DNA of 64,000 nt from Bordetella genomosp. 13 (lineage in GTDB: Bacteria; Pseudomonadota; Gammaproteobacteria; Burkholderiales; Burkholderiaceae_B), in NCBI RefSeq assembly GCF_002119665.1, contig NZ_CP021111.1:5316930-5380929 (forward strand), written 5' to 3'. Below, in pieces: positions 53,014 to 60,984 of the stretch. The stretch's first letter is position 1, and each line of letters starts with the position of its first letter. The position numbers and the translations under genes are program-made. The notes under the pieces are model-generated. The model worked only from the letters and a program-made list of their open reading frames with translations, did not search any database and was not told the origin of the DNA.

Positions 53014-54024
53014 GTGGACACCACCAATGCCGCGCTGCTGTCGCTGCGCCAGGTGCAGATGCGCTTCGTGCAGCCCGTGGACCTGGCCGGCCGCATCGCC
53101 AATCTGTTCGGCGCCGGCCTGAAGACGCTGACCGTGCACGCCGTGGACGGCGTGGACCTGGACGTGGCCGCCGGGGAAGTGATCGGCATCGTGGGCGAAT
53201 CCGGCTGCGGCAAGTCGACGCTGGGCCGCGTCGCGGCCGGTATCCTGCGCCCGACCGACGGCGCGATCCACTATCGCGGCCGCAACGTGGCCGGCCTGCC
53301 GCACGCCGAACGGCGCCAGTACGAGCTGGGCGTGCAGATGATCTTCCAGGATCCCTACGCCTCGCTCAATCCGCGCATGCGGGTGGCCGACATCATCGGC
53401 GAGGCGCCCGTGGTGCATGGGCTGGTGACACGGCGCCAGCGCGCCGACTACGTGGCCGAGCTGATGGGCCAGGTGGGCCTGGACCCTTCATACGCGCAAC
53501 GCTATCCGCACCAGTTCTCCGGCGGGCAGCGCCAGCGCATCGGCATCGCCCGCGCGCTGGCGTTGAAGCCCTCGGTGATCGTATGCGACGAAGCGGTGGC
53601 CGCGCTGGACGTGTCCATCCAGGCGCAGGTGCTGAACCTGTTCGAGCGCCTGCGCGCGGATCTGAACCTGACGTACCTGTTCATCAGCCACAATCTCAGC
53701 GTGGTCAGCCACATCTCCGACCGCGTGGCCATCATGTACCTGGGCCGCGTGGTGGAACTCGCCAGCGCGCACGATGTGTTCACGCGCGCCAACCATCCCT
53801 ACACGCAGGCGCTGCTGAAAGAACTGCCCACGCTGAAACCGGGGCGTCGGCAGTACCAGCCCATCAAGGGCGAACTGCCCTCGCCGATGGCGCCGCCGCC
53901 CGGCTGTACCTTCCATCCGCGCTGCCCGCACGCCATGCCGCGCTGCAGGACGGAGCAGCCGCTGTTGCGCAGCGTGGCGCCCGGCCACCTCAGCGCCTGC
54001 CACCTGAACGACGTGCCCGCCTGA
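53014..54024 (+). CDS. ABC importer ATP-binding protein, DppF-like (second system)
   Basis: A 336-aa ATPase paired with the preceding one. Walker [12 protein letters not shown] lies near residue 65, the signature FSGGQRQRIGIARALA near 169 and Walker B VIVCDEAVAALD near 191, with Ala where Ser/Thr is usual. The C-terminal CTFHPRCPHAMPRC motif is present. It starts with GTG 53014 immediately after the DppD-like stop, with GGAGAA upstream inside that gene. Confidence 0.92.
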   Translation: MDTTNAALLSLRQVQMRFVQPVDLAGRIANLFGAGLKTLTVHAVDGVDLDVAAGEVIGIVGESGCGKSTLGRVAAGILRPTDGAIHYRGRNVAGLPHAERRQYELGVQMIFQDPYASLNPRMRVADIIGEAPVVHGLVTRRQRADYVAELMGQVGLDPSYAQRYPHQFSGGQRQRIGIARALALKPSVIVCDEAVAALDVSIQAQVLNLFERLRADLNLTYLFISHNLSVVSHISDRVAIMYLGRVVELASAHDVFTRANHPYTQALLKELPTLKPGRRQYQPIKGELPSPMAPPPGCTFHPRCPHAMPRCRTEQPLLRSVAPGHLSACHLNDVPA

Positions 54025-54079
54025 ATTAAGATTGGATCGTCCAGGGCCTTCATCCGGCCCATGCCTTACAGGGAATCCC

Positions 54080-55279
54080 ATGAAGACCATCGACGAAATC
54101 GAACGCGCGCATGCCGAACTGACGGCCATCCGCCGCGACATCCACGCCCATCCCGAGCTGGCTTTCGAGGAGACCCGCACGTCCAACCTGGTGGCGCAGC
54201 GGCTGCGCGACCTGGGCCTGGAAGTGCACACCGGCCTGGGCAAGACGGGCGTGGTGGGCGTGCTGCGCGGCACGCTGGGCACGTCGAAGTCCATCGGCCT
54301 GCGCGCCGACATGGACGCGCTGCCCATGCCCGAGCTGAACCGCTTCGCGCACAAGTCCACCATCGCGGGCCGCATGCACGGCTGCGGCCACGACGGCCAT
54401 ACCGCCATGCTGCTGGGCGCCGCGCAATACCTGGCGCAGCATCGCGATTTCGACGGCGTCGTCAATTTCATCTTCCAGCCGGCCGAAGAGGGCGGCAACG
54501 CCGGCGCGCGCGCCATGATGCAGGACGGCCTGTTCGACAGGTTTCCCTGCGACGCCGTCTTCGGCATCCACAACATGCCGGGCATGCCCACCAACCAGTT
54601 CGGTTTCCGCACCGGCCCGGCCATGGCTTCCAGCAATCGCTGGGACATCGTCATCAAGGGCGTGGGCGGCCATGCCGCGCAGCCGCATCGCGCGGTGGAC
54701 CCCATCGTGGTGGCGGCCGACATGGTGCACGCGCTGCAGACCGTCATCTCGCGCAGCCGCGATCCGCTGGATTCCGCGGTGCTGTCCATCACGCAGATCC
54801 ACGCGGGCGACGCCTACAACGTCATCCCCAACGAGGCCGTGCTGCGCGGCACGGTGCGCACCTACACCACCGCCGCGCTGGACAAGATCGAGGAAGACAT
54901 GCGGCGCATCGCGACCACGCTGCCGCAGGTGTATGGCGGCACGGGCGAGCTGCACTTCGTGCGCGCCTATCCGCCGCTGGTGAACTGGGACAAGGAAACC
55001 GCGTTCGCCGCGCAGGTGGCGCGCGAGACCTTCGGCGACGACGCTGTCGACGACACCATCCCGCCGTTCATGGGCGCCGAGGACTTCTCGTTCTTCCTCG
55101 AGAAGGTGCCCGGCTGCTACCTGTTCCTGGGCAATGGCGAAGGCGATCATCGCCTGGCCAGCTACCACGGCATGGGTCCGTGCCAGCTGCACAACTCCAA
55201 TTACGACTTCAATGACGCGCTGCTGCCCGTGGGCGCGACCTACTGGGTGAAGCTGGTCCAGGCCTACTTCAAGAAATAA
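54080..55279 (+). CDS. M20-family amidohydrolase (hippurate hydrolase/aminoacylase-like)
   Basis: A 399-aa dinuclear metal hydrolase of the M20D type, cleaving N-acyl amino acids. Metal and catalytic residues are visible: RADMDALP near residue 76, MHGCGHDGHTAMLLG near 100, QPAEEGGNAGA with the general-base Glu near 136, FGIHNMPG near 160 and FMGAEDFSFF near 330. AGGGAA precedes ATG 54080. It follows the second Dpp-type importer by 55 bases and probably processes what that importer brings in. Confidence 0.93.
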   Translation: MKTIDEIERAHAELTAIRRDIHAHPELAFEETRTSNLVAQRLRDLGLEVHTGLGKTGVVGVLRGTLGTSKSIGLRADMDALPMPELNRFAHKSTIAGRMHGCGHDGHTAMLLGAAQYLAQHRDFDGVVNFIFQPAEEGGNAGARAMMQDGLFDRFPCDAVFGIHNMPGMPTNQFGFRTGPAMASSNRWDIVIKGVGGHAAQPHRAVDPIVVAADMVHALQTVISRSRDPLDSAVLSITQIHAGDAYNVIPNEAVLRGTVRTYTTAALDKIEEDMRRIATTLPQVYGGTGELHFVRAYPPLVNWDKETAFAAQVARETFGDDAVDDTIPPFMGAEDFSFFLEKVPGCYLFLGNGEGDHRLASYHGMGPCQLHNSNYDFNDALLPVGATYWVKLVQAYFKK

Positions 55280-55350
55280 CGATATGCCGACACGAGGGGT
55301 AATGCCCCTCATATGACCAAAAGCTCTGATCAAACGCCGATTTATTCGTT

Positions 55351-55378
55351 TGCGTCGGGCTGGCCCGTTTTCATAATC
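55351..55378 (+). promoter_or_regulatory. Candidate sigma-70 promoter of the dioxygenase-importer operon
   Basis: TTGCGT at 55351-55356 and CATAAT at 55373-55378 are 16 bases apart, a moderate match to the consensus, and end about 80 bases before the dioxygenase start. Upstream, GAGGGG and CCCCTC around TAATG form a small hairpin (about 55297-55315), which may terminate the M20 transcript. Confidence 0.45.
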
Positions 55379-55456
55379 GAACGCTCCTGAATTCCACACG
55401 CCGCCGGCATGGCGGCTTGCGCGGTCCGCCATGCGGGCCGCCCACGGAGCAATACG

Positions 55457-56362
55457 ATGTCCGCCAGCACCGCCGTCCTCGAACGTTCCCCCGCCAGCGA
55501 AGCGGCTCCGCAACATTTCGAGGTTCGTCCGTTCTCCCATGGCATCGGCGCCGAGATCGTCGGCCTGGACCTGGGCCGCGACCTGAACGACGCCGACTTC
55601 CGCCGCATCCATCGCGCCCACCTCGACTATCACGTGGTGGTGTTCCGCGACCAGCGCATCACTCCCCAGCAGCACATCGACTTCAGCCGCCGCTTCGGTC
55701 CGCTGATGATCCACGTGCTGCACCAGTTCCACCTGGCCAACCATCCCGAGATACTGATCATCTCGAACATCGTCGAGAACGGGCAGCCCATCGGCCTGGG
55801 CGATGCGGGCAAGGAATGGCACTCCGACATCTCGTACAAGGAGCTGCCCGCGCTGGGATCGCTGCTGCACGCGCAAGAGCTCCCCTCGGAAGGCGGCGAC
55901 ACGCTGTTCGCCGACATGGAGCTGGCATACAAGACCCTGCCCGATCACCTGCGCAATGCCATCGAAGGCCGCCGCGCGGTGCATTCGTACCTCGCCCGCT
56001 ACGACCGCCTGCGCGGCCAGAGCAACTGGCGTCCCACTCTCAGCGCCGAGCAGATCGCGCAGGTGAAGGAAGTCGTGCATCCGGTGGTCCGCACGCATCC
56101 CGAAACCGGCCGCCGCGCGCTGTTCGTCAGCGAGGGCTTCACCACGCGCATCGAAGGCCTGCCCGAGGACGAAAGCCGCCAGATCCTGGACGAGCTCAAT
56201 GCCCACGCGGTCCGCCCCGAGCACATCTATCGCCACCAATGGCAACCGCACGATCTGGTGTTCTGGGACAACCGGTCGCTCATCCACCTTGCCGCGGGCT
56301 GTCCTCCGGAACTGCGCCGCAAGCTGTACCGCACCACCATCGAAGGCGACGCGCCCTATTGA
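55457..56362 (+). CDS. TauD/TfdA-family Fe(II)/2-oxoglutarate-dependent dioxygenase
   Basis: A 301-aa non-heme iron oxygenase. The iron triad is WHSD, with His 122 and Asp 124, and the distal His 277 in NRSLIHLA; the Arg binding 2-oxoglutarate lies in ELRRKLYRTTI close to the end. FVSEGFTTRIEGLPEDES is characteristic of the TauD/TfdA group. CGGAGC lies before ATG 55457. The next three genes encode an importer of the nitrate/sulfonate/taurine family, so it probably oxidises an imported sulfonate or a similar organic acid; the substrate is not evident from sequence. Confidence 0.92.
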   Translation: MSASTAVLERSPASEAAPQHFEVRPFSHGIGAEIVGLDLGRDLNDADFRRIHRAHLDYHVVVFRDQRITPQQHIDFSRRFGPLMIHVLHQFHLANHPEILIISNIVENGQPIGLGDAGKEWHSDISYKELPALGSLLHAQELPSEGGDTLFADMELAYKTLPDHLRNAIEGRRAVHSYLARYDRLRGQSNWRPTLSAEQIAQVKEVVHPVVRTHPETGRRALFVSEGFTTRIEGLPEDESRQILDELNAHAVRPEHIYRHQWQPHDLVFWDNRSLIHLAAGCPPELRRKLYRTTIEGDAPY

Positions 56363-56397
56363 GGCGCCGCCAGTCTTCCACCCGTTCCGGATCCCCC

Positions 56398-57441
56398 ATG
56401 CGCCCTGTCGACCCCGCACGCGACCGCCTGTCGCGCCTCGCCACCGCCACCTTGCTGGCCCTGTTCATCGCGGTACTGGCGTTGGCCTCGCCCACGCCGG
56501 CGATGGCGGAAGGCCGTATCCGCATCGCCGAGCAGTACGGCATCGTCTACCTGCTGCTCAACGTCACGCGCGACCAGCAGCTGATCGAGAAACACGGCAA
56601 GCAGGCCGGCGTGGACATCCAGGTGGAATGGGCCAGGCTCTCCGGCGGATCGGCCGTGAACGAGGCGCTGCTGTCGGGTTCGGTGGACATCGGCGGCGCC
56701 GGCGTGGGCCCGCTGCTGACGCTGTGGGACCGCACCCACGGCCGCCAGAACGTGAAGGGCGTGGCCTCGCTGGGCAATTTCCCTTACTACCTGGTCACCA
56801 ATAACCCCAACGTGAAGACGATCGCCGACTTCACCGACAAGGACCGCATCGCCGTGCCCGCGGTCACCGTCTCGGTGCAGTCGCGCGTGCTGCAGATGGC
56901 CGTGGCCAAACAATGGGGCGCCGAGCAGTTCAACCGCCTGGACAAGCTTACTGTCGCGCTGCCGCATCCCGACGCCGCGGCCGCCATCATCTCGGGCGGC
57001 ACGGAGATCACCGGGCACTTCGGCAACCCTCCATTTCAAGAGCAGGAGCTTGCCGCGAATCCGAACGTGCGCATCGTGCTGAATTCGTACGACGTGCTGG
57101 GCGGTCCCAGTTCCTCCACCGTGCTGTTCGCCACCGAGAAGTTCCGCCGCGAGAATCCCAAGACCTACGCCGCGTTCCAGGCGGCGCTGGCCGAAGCCGC
57201 CGAGTTCGTGCGCGCCAGGCCCGAGCAGGCCGCGGACATTTACATCAAGGCCACGCAGGCCAGGATCGATCGCGATTTCCTCGTGAAGATCATCACCAAC
57301 CCGCAGGTGCAGTTCAAGCTGCAGCCCGAGAACACCTATCCGCTGGCCCGGTTCATGCACCAGGTGGGCGCCATCAAGAACCAGCCGCAAAGCTGGCGCG
57401 ACTACTTCTTCGACGACGCCGCCACGGCGAAGGGCAGCTGA
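56398..57441 (+). CDS. ABC importer substrate-binding protein, nitrate/sulfonate/taurine (SsuA/TauA/NrtA) family
   Basis: A 347-aa periplasmic protein. The signal peptide is LATATLLALFIAVLALASPTPAMA, before EGRIRIAEQYGIVYLLLNVTRDQQLIEKHGKQAG. The motif LSGSVDIGGAGVGPLLTLWDR and the later ASLGNFPYYLVTNNPNVKTIADF are typical of the NMT1/SsuA type. It starts 35 bases after the dioxygenase and its stop overlaps the ATPase start (TGATG). The ligand is probably the substrate of the dioxygenase or a related compound. Confidence 0.9.
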   Translation: MRPVDPARDRLSRLATATLLALFIAVLALASPTPAMAEGRIRIAEQYGIVYLLLNVTRDQQLIEKHGKQAGVDIQVEWARLSGGSAVNEALLSGSVDIGGAGVGPLLTLWDRTHGRQNVKGVASLGNFPYYLVTNNPNVKTIADFTDKDRIAVPAVTVSVQSRVLQMAVAKQWGAEQFNRLDKLTVALPHPDAAAAIISGGTEITGHFGNPPFQEQELAANPNVRIVLNSYDVLGGPSSSTVLFATEKFRRENPKTYAAFQAALAEAAEFVRARPEQAADIYIKATQARIDRDFLVKIITNPQVQFKLQPENTYPLARFMHQVGAIKNQPQSWRDYFFDDAATAKGS

Positions 57442-58262
57442 TGAGCACCATCGCCGCGCCCAGCGCCCTGCCGCAGCCGCTGCTCAGCGCGCGCGGGGTC
57501 ACCATCGAATACAAGACGCCGGATCGCCTCGTGCGGGCCACGCACCAGGTCAGCTTCGACGTGCTGCCGCAGGACCGCTTCATCCTGCTGGGGCCGTCGG
57601 GTTGCGGCAAATCCACCTTGCTGAAGTCCGCGGCGGGCTTCGTGCCTCCGACCGAGGGCGAATTCCTGCTGGACGGCAAGCATATTCGCGGGCCGGGTCC
57701 CGACCGAGTCGTGGTGTTCCAGGAGTTCGACCAGCTGCCACCATGGAAGACGGTGCGGCAGAACGTGGCGTTTCCCTTGCGTGCGGCGCGCCGGCTGTCG
57801 CGCGCCGAGGCCGACGAGCGTGCCATGCACTACCTGGACAAGGTGGGCCTGGCCGGTTTCGCCGACGCCTATCCGCACACGCTGTCGGGCGGCATGAAGC
57901 AGCGCGTGGCCATCGCCCGCGCGCTGGCCATGCAGCCGCGCGTGCTGTTGATGGACGAGCCCTTCGCCGCACTGGACGCGCTGACGCGCCGGCGCATGCA
58001 GGAAGAGCTGCTGGGGCTATGGGAGGCCGCGCCCTTCACGCTGCTGTTCGTCACGCATTCCATCGAAGAGGCGCTGGTGCTGGGCAGCCGCATCCTGCTG
58101 CTGTCGCCGCATCCGGGCCGCGTGCGCGCCGAGCTGAATGCGCACCAGTACGACCTGCACAGCCCGGGCTCCGCCGCCTTCCAATCGGCCGCGCGCCGCA
58201 TCCACGACCTGCTGTTCGACGTGCCCGACGCGGCCGCCGAGCCCATCCAGGCGGCCGCCTGA
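57441..58262 (+). CDS. ABC importer ATP-binding protein, SsuB/TauB/NrtD-like
   Basis: A 273-aa ATPase. Walker A GPSGCGKSTLLK lies near residue 51, the Q-loop in VFQEFDQLPPWKTVRQNVAFPL near 94, the signature LSGGMKQRVAIARALA near 149 and Walker B VLLMDEPFAALD near 172, with the H-loop FVTHSIEEAL near 203. The FQE..LPPWKTV segment is characteristic of the taurine/sulfonate/nitrate subfamily. It overlaps the binding-protein gene and is followed nine bases later by the permease. Confidence 0.94.
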   Translation: MSTIAAPSALPQPLLSARGVTIEYKTPDRLVRATHQVSFDVLPQDRFILLGPSGCGKSTLLKSAAGFVPPTEGEFLLDGKHIRGPGPDRVVVFQEFDQLPPWKTVRQNVAFPLRAARRLSRAEADERAMHYLDKVGLAGFADAYPHTLSGGMKQRVAIARALAMQPRVLLMDEPFAALDALTRRRMQEELLGLWEAAPFTLLFVTHSIEEALVLGSRILLLSPHPGRVRAELNAHQYDLHSPGSAAFQSAARRIHDLLFDVPDAAAEPIQAAA

Positions 58263-58271
58263 GGAGTCCAC

Positions 58272-59147
58272 ATGTCCGTCTCTACCGCCCACCCCGTGCG
58301 GGCCGAGTTCGTACGCGAGCCCGAGCCGCTGCCCCAAGGCATCGCAGCGGCCGTGCCGCTGTCGTGGCACGAGCGATGGCTGCGGCATGCGGCCGTACGC
58401 AAGACGCTCATCCTGCTGTTGCTGGCCCTGTTGTGGGAAGGCGCCGCGCGCTATGCCGACAACGACCTGCTGTTGCCGGGTGCTCTGCAGACCGCGCGGG
58501 CCTTCATCGATGGCCTGGCCAGCGGCGAACTGGCCGGCCGTGCCGCCCTGTCGATGTCCGTGCTGTTGAAGGGCTATCTGGCGGGCATCGTGCTGGCTTT
58601 CGTGCTGACCACGCTGGCCGTGTCCATCCGCTTCGGGCGCGACCTGCTGTCCACGCTCACCGCCATGTTCAATCCGCTGCCCGCCATCGCGCTGCTGCCG
58701 CTGGCCATGCTGTGGTTCGGCCTGGGCCAGGGCAGCCTGGTGTTCGTGCTGGTGCATTCAGTGCTGTGGGCGCTGGCCGTCAACATGTACAGCGGCTTTC
58801 TTGGCGTATCCGAAACGCTGCGCATGGCCGGCCGCAATTACGGACTGGGCGGACTGCGCTACGTGCTAGCCATTCTGGTGCCGGCCGCGCTGCCCGCCAT
58901 CCTGTCGGGCCTGAAGATCGCGTGGGCCTTCGCGTGGCGTACGCTGATTGCGGCCGAACTCGTGTTCGGCGCGTCCAGCGGCCAGGGCGGCCTCGGCTGG
59001 TACATCTTCCAGAACCGCAACGAGCTCTATACCGATCGCGTGTTCGCGGGCCTGGTGGCGGTAGTCATCATCGGCCTGCTGGTCGAGAACCTGGTGTTCG
59101 ATCTGCTGGAGCGCGTCACCGTGCGGCGGTGGGGCATGCAGCGCTGA
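58272..59147 (+). CDS. ABC importer permease, SsuC/TauC/NrtB-like
   Basis: A 291-aa membrane protein with about six helices. A polar N-terminal arm of about 40 residues is followed by the first helix (TLILLLLALLWEGAARYA). The pattern FNPLPAIALLPLAMLWFGLGQGSLVFVLVHSVLWALAVN and the EAA-loop SETLRMAGRNYGLGGLRYVLAILVPAALPAILSGLKIAWAFAWRTLIAAELVFG are those of the family. GAGGAG precedes ATG 58272. It ends the dioxygenase-importer operon, converging on katA. Confidence 0.93.
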   Translation: MSVSTAHPVRAEFVREPEPLPQGIAAAVPLSWHERWLRHAAVRKTLILLLLALLWEGAARYADNDLLLPGALQTARAFIDGLASGELAGRAALSMSVLLKGYLAGIVLAFVLTTLAVSIRFGRDLLSTLTAMFNPLPAIALLPLAMLWFGLGQGSLVFVLVHSVLWALAVNMYSGFLGVSETLRMAGRNYGLGGLRYVLAILVPAALPAILSGLKIAWAFAWRTLIAAELVFGASSGQGGLGWYIFQNRNELYTDRVFAGLVAVVIIGLLVENLVFDLLERVTVRRWGMQR

Positions 59148-59152
59148 TCGGG

Positions 59153-59186
59153 CGCGGCGGGCCTTTCTCTGTACGCCCACCGCGCT
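59153..59186. terminator. Hairpin between convergent permease and catalase genes
   Basis: GCGCGGCGGGC (59153-59163) and GCCCACCGCGC (59176-59186) pair over ten positions with one C-A mismatch, around a 12-base loop. It lies within the 72-base gap between converging genes and probably acts as a two-way terminator; no T tract is present. Confidence 0.5.
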
Positions 59187-59219
59187 TGCAGAGATCGTGC
59201 CGGCTCGCCATCGCGCGAC

Positions 59220-60656
59220 TTACAGCCCCAGCGCCTTCGCCACGCCTTCGGCGTACGCCGGATCGGCCTTGTGGAAGTGCTCCAGCTGGCGGCGCTTGAT
59301 CTCTACCGGCACGTCGGCCATGTGCCGCGCGATGTTGCCGAACAGCCGCTGCTTCTGCTCGTCGGTCATCAGGCGGAACAGTGCGCCGGGCTGCGAGTAG
59401 TAGTCGCTGTCCTCGCGATGGTTCCAGCGGTCCGCCGCCTGGCCGTCCAGCGCCAGCGCCGGCTCGGCCGCGCCCTTCGATTCCAGCCATTCGTTGAAGC
59501 TGTTGGGCTCGTAGTTGATCCTGCGTCCGCCGTTGCCGTCCACGCGTCCGGCGCCGTCGCGATGGAAGCTGTGCACCGGGCAGCGCGGAGCGTTCACCGG
59601 GATCTGATGATGGTTGATGCCCAGGCGATAACGATGAGTGTCGCCGTACGAGAACAGGCGGCCCTGCAGCATCTTGTCCGGCGAGAAGCCGATGCCCGGC
59701 ACGACGTTGGCCGGCGTGAACGCGGCCTGCTCCACCTCGGCGAAGTAGTTCTCTGGGTTCCTGTTCAGCTCGAGCACGCCGACGTCGATCAGCGGATAGT
59801 CGCCGTGCGGCCACACCTTCGTCAGGTCGAACGGGTTGATGTGGTAGGTCGCCGCCTCGGCCTCGGGCATGATCTGCACCTGCATGGTCCAGCGCGGGAA
59901 ATTGCCCTGCTCGATGTGCTCGAACAGGTCGCGCTGCGAGGCCTCGCGGTCGCGCGCGACGACCTGGGCGGCTTCTTCGTCGGTCAGACACGCGATGCCC
60001 TGCTGCGACCGGAAGTGGAACTTCACGTAGAAGCGTTCGTTCTGTGCGTTGACGAAGCTGAAGGTGTGCGAGCCGAAGCCGTGCTGTTCGCGCAGGTTGC
60101 GCGGAATGCCGCGATCGCTCATCAGGATCGTGACCTGGTGCAGCGATTCGGGGTTCAGGGACCAGAAGTCCCAGGCCGCGGTGGCGCTGCGCAGATTGGT
60201 GCGCGGATCGCGCTTCTGCGTGTGGATGAAATCGGGAAACTTCAGCGGGTCGCGGATGAAGAACACGGGGGTGTTGTTGCCCACCAGGTCCCAATTGCCT
60301 TCCTCGGTGTAGAACTTGATGGCGAAGCCGCGCACGTCGCGCTCGGTGTCGGCCGCGCCGCGCTCGCCCGCCACGGTCGAGAATCGCAGGAACAGGGGCG
60401 TCTGCTTGCCCACTTCCGAGAACAGCCTGGCGCGCGTGTAGCGCGAGATGTCGTGGGTGATGGTGAGCGTGCCGTAGGCGCCCGAGCCCTTGGCGTGCAC
60501 CACGCGTTCGGGAATGCGTTCGCGGTCGAAGTGCGCCAGCTTTTCGAGCAGCCAGACGTCCTGCAAGAGCGCGGGACCGCGCGGGCCGGCGGTGAGGGTA
60601 TGGTTGTTGTCGGGTACCGGGGCGCCGGCGGCGGTCGTGAGTTTATTGTCGGTCAT
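59220..60656 (-). CDS. katA: Monofunctional haem catalase, small-subunit type
   Basis: Cytoplasmic tetrameric catalase breaking down hydrogen peroxide. The 478-aa length fits clade 3. The distal His is in [13 protein letters not shown] near residue 56, the Asn in [26 protein letters not shown] near 130, and the proximal haem Tyr in [14 protein letters not shown] near 340. AGGAGTCC precedes ATG 60656. A promoter-like pair and an OxyR-like site lie upstream, indicating induction by peroxide. The gene sits between yidC and the convergent importer, apparently as an independent unit. Confidence 0.96.
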   Translation of the reverse strand: MTDNKLTTAAGAPVPDNNHTLTAGPRGPALLQDVWLLEKLAHFDRERIPERVVHAKGSGAYGTLTITHDISRYTRARLFSEVGKQTPLFLRFSTVAGERGAADTERDVRGFAIKFYTEEGNWDLVGNNTPVFFIRDPLKFPDFIHTQKRDPRTNLRSATAAWDFWSLNPESLHQVTILMSDRGIPRNLREQHGFGSHTFSFVNAQNERFYVKFHFRSQQGIACLTDEEAAQVVARDREASQRDLFEHIEQGNFPRWTMQVQIMPEAEAATYHINPFDLTKVWPHGDYPLIDVGVLELNRNPENYFAEVEQAAFTPANVVPGIGFSPDKMLQGRLFSYGDTHRYRLGINHHQIPVNAPRCPVHSFHRDGAGRVDGNGGRRINYEPNSFNEWLESKGAAEPALALDGQAADRWNHREDSDYYSQPGALFRLMTDEQKQRLFGNIARHMADVPVEIKRRQLEHFHKADPAYAEGVAKALGL

Positions 60657-60750
60657 CGCGGACTCCTGGGAGTGGGCTGGGCCTTGCGCGAAAGGCGAGG
60701 CACGGAAGGCGTGTCGCGCGCCACGGCATGGCCGTTGGCGGGCGACTGGA

Positions 60751-60816
60751 ATCTTAAAAGCCCGCCATCCGTAAGTAAAATTGATTGATAAAGTTTCTTC
60801 GATTGAAGAAAACTAT
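60751..60816 (-). promoter_or_regulatory. katA promoter with OxyR-like binding site
   Basis: Read on the minus strand, four tetramers spaced by exactly seven bases, ATAG, CAAT, ACTT and CAAT (60816 to 60780), match the OxyR layout ATAG-N7-CTAT-N7-ATAG-N7-CTAT well at the first, second and fourth positions. Directly after come TTTACT (60779-60774) and, 17 bases on, TAAGAT (60756-60751), a weak sigma-70 promoter. A site abutting the -35 fits activation by OxyR. The remaining part of the 328-base gap (60657-60984) contains the katA leader and the yidC terminator, and no gene. Confidence 0.6.
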
Positions 60817-60905
60817 AGTCGGGCAGCTCGGCATCCGGTGATCGGCGCCTTGCCGTGCCGGCAACCATGTCGATTCGGCGCCACGGTCAGCGGGAGCCGC
60901 GCATG

Positions 60906-60940
60906 AAAAAGGCCGGGCTTCTTCAACGAAGCCCGGCCTT
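60906..60940 (-). terminator. Rho-independent terminator downstream of yidC
   Basis: AAGGCCGGGCTTC (60909-60921) and its complement at 60928-60940 form a perfect 13-bp stem around TTCAAC. On the minus strand the stem is followed by a T run (60910-60906). It ends the rpmH-rnpA-yidD-yidC transcript about 45 bases after the yidC stop and isolates katA. Confidence 0.9.
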
Positions 60941-60984
60941 GGAGACGGTTATGGGACGGTGAGGGTCCCGTCCCGCGGATCGGA

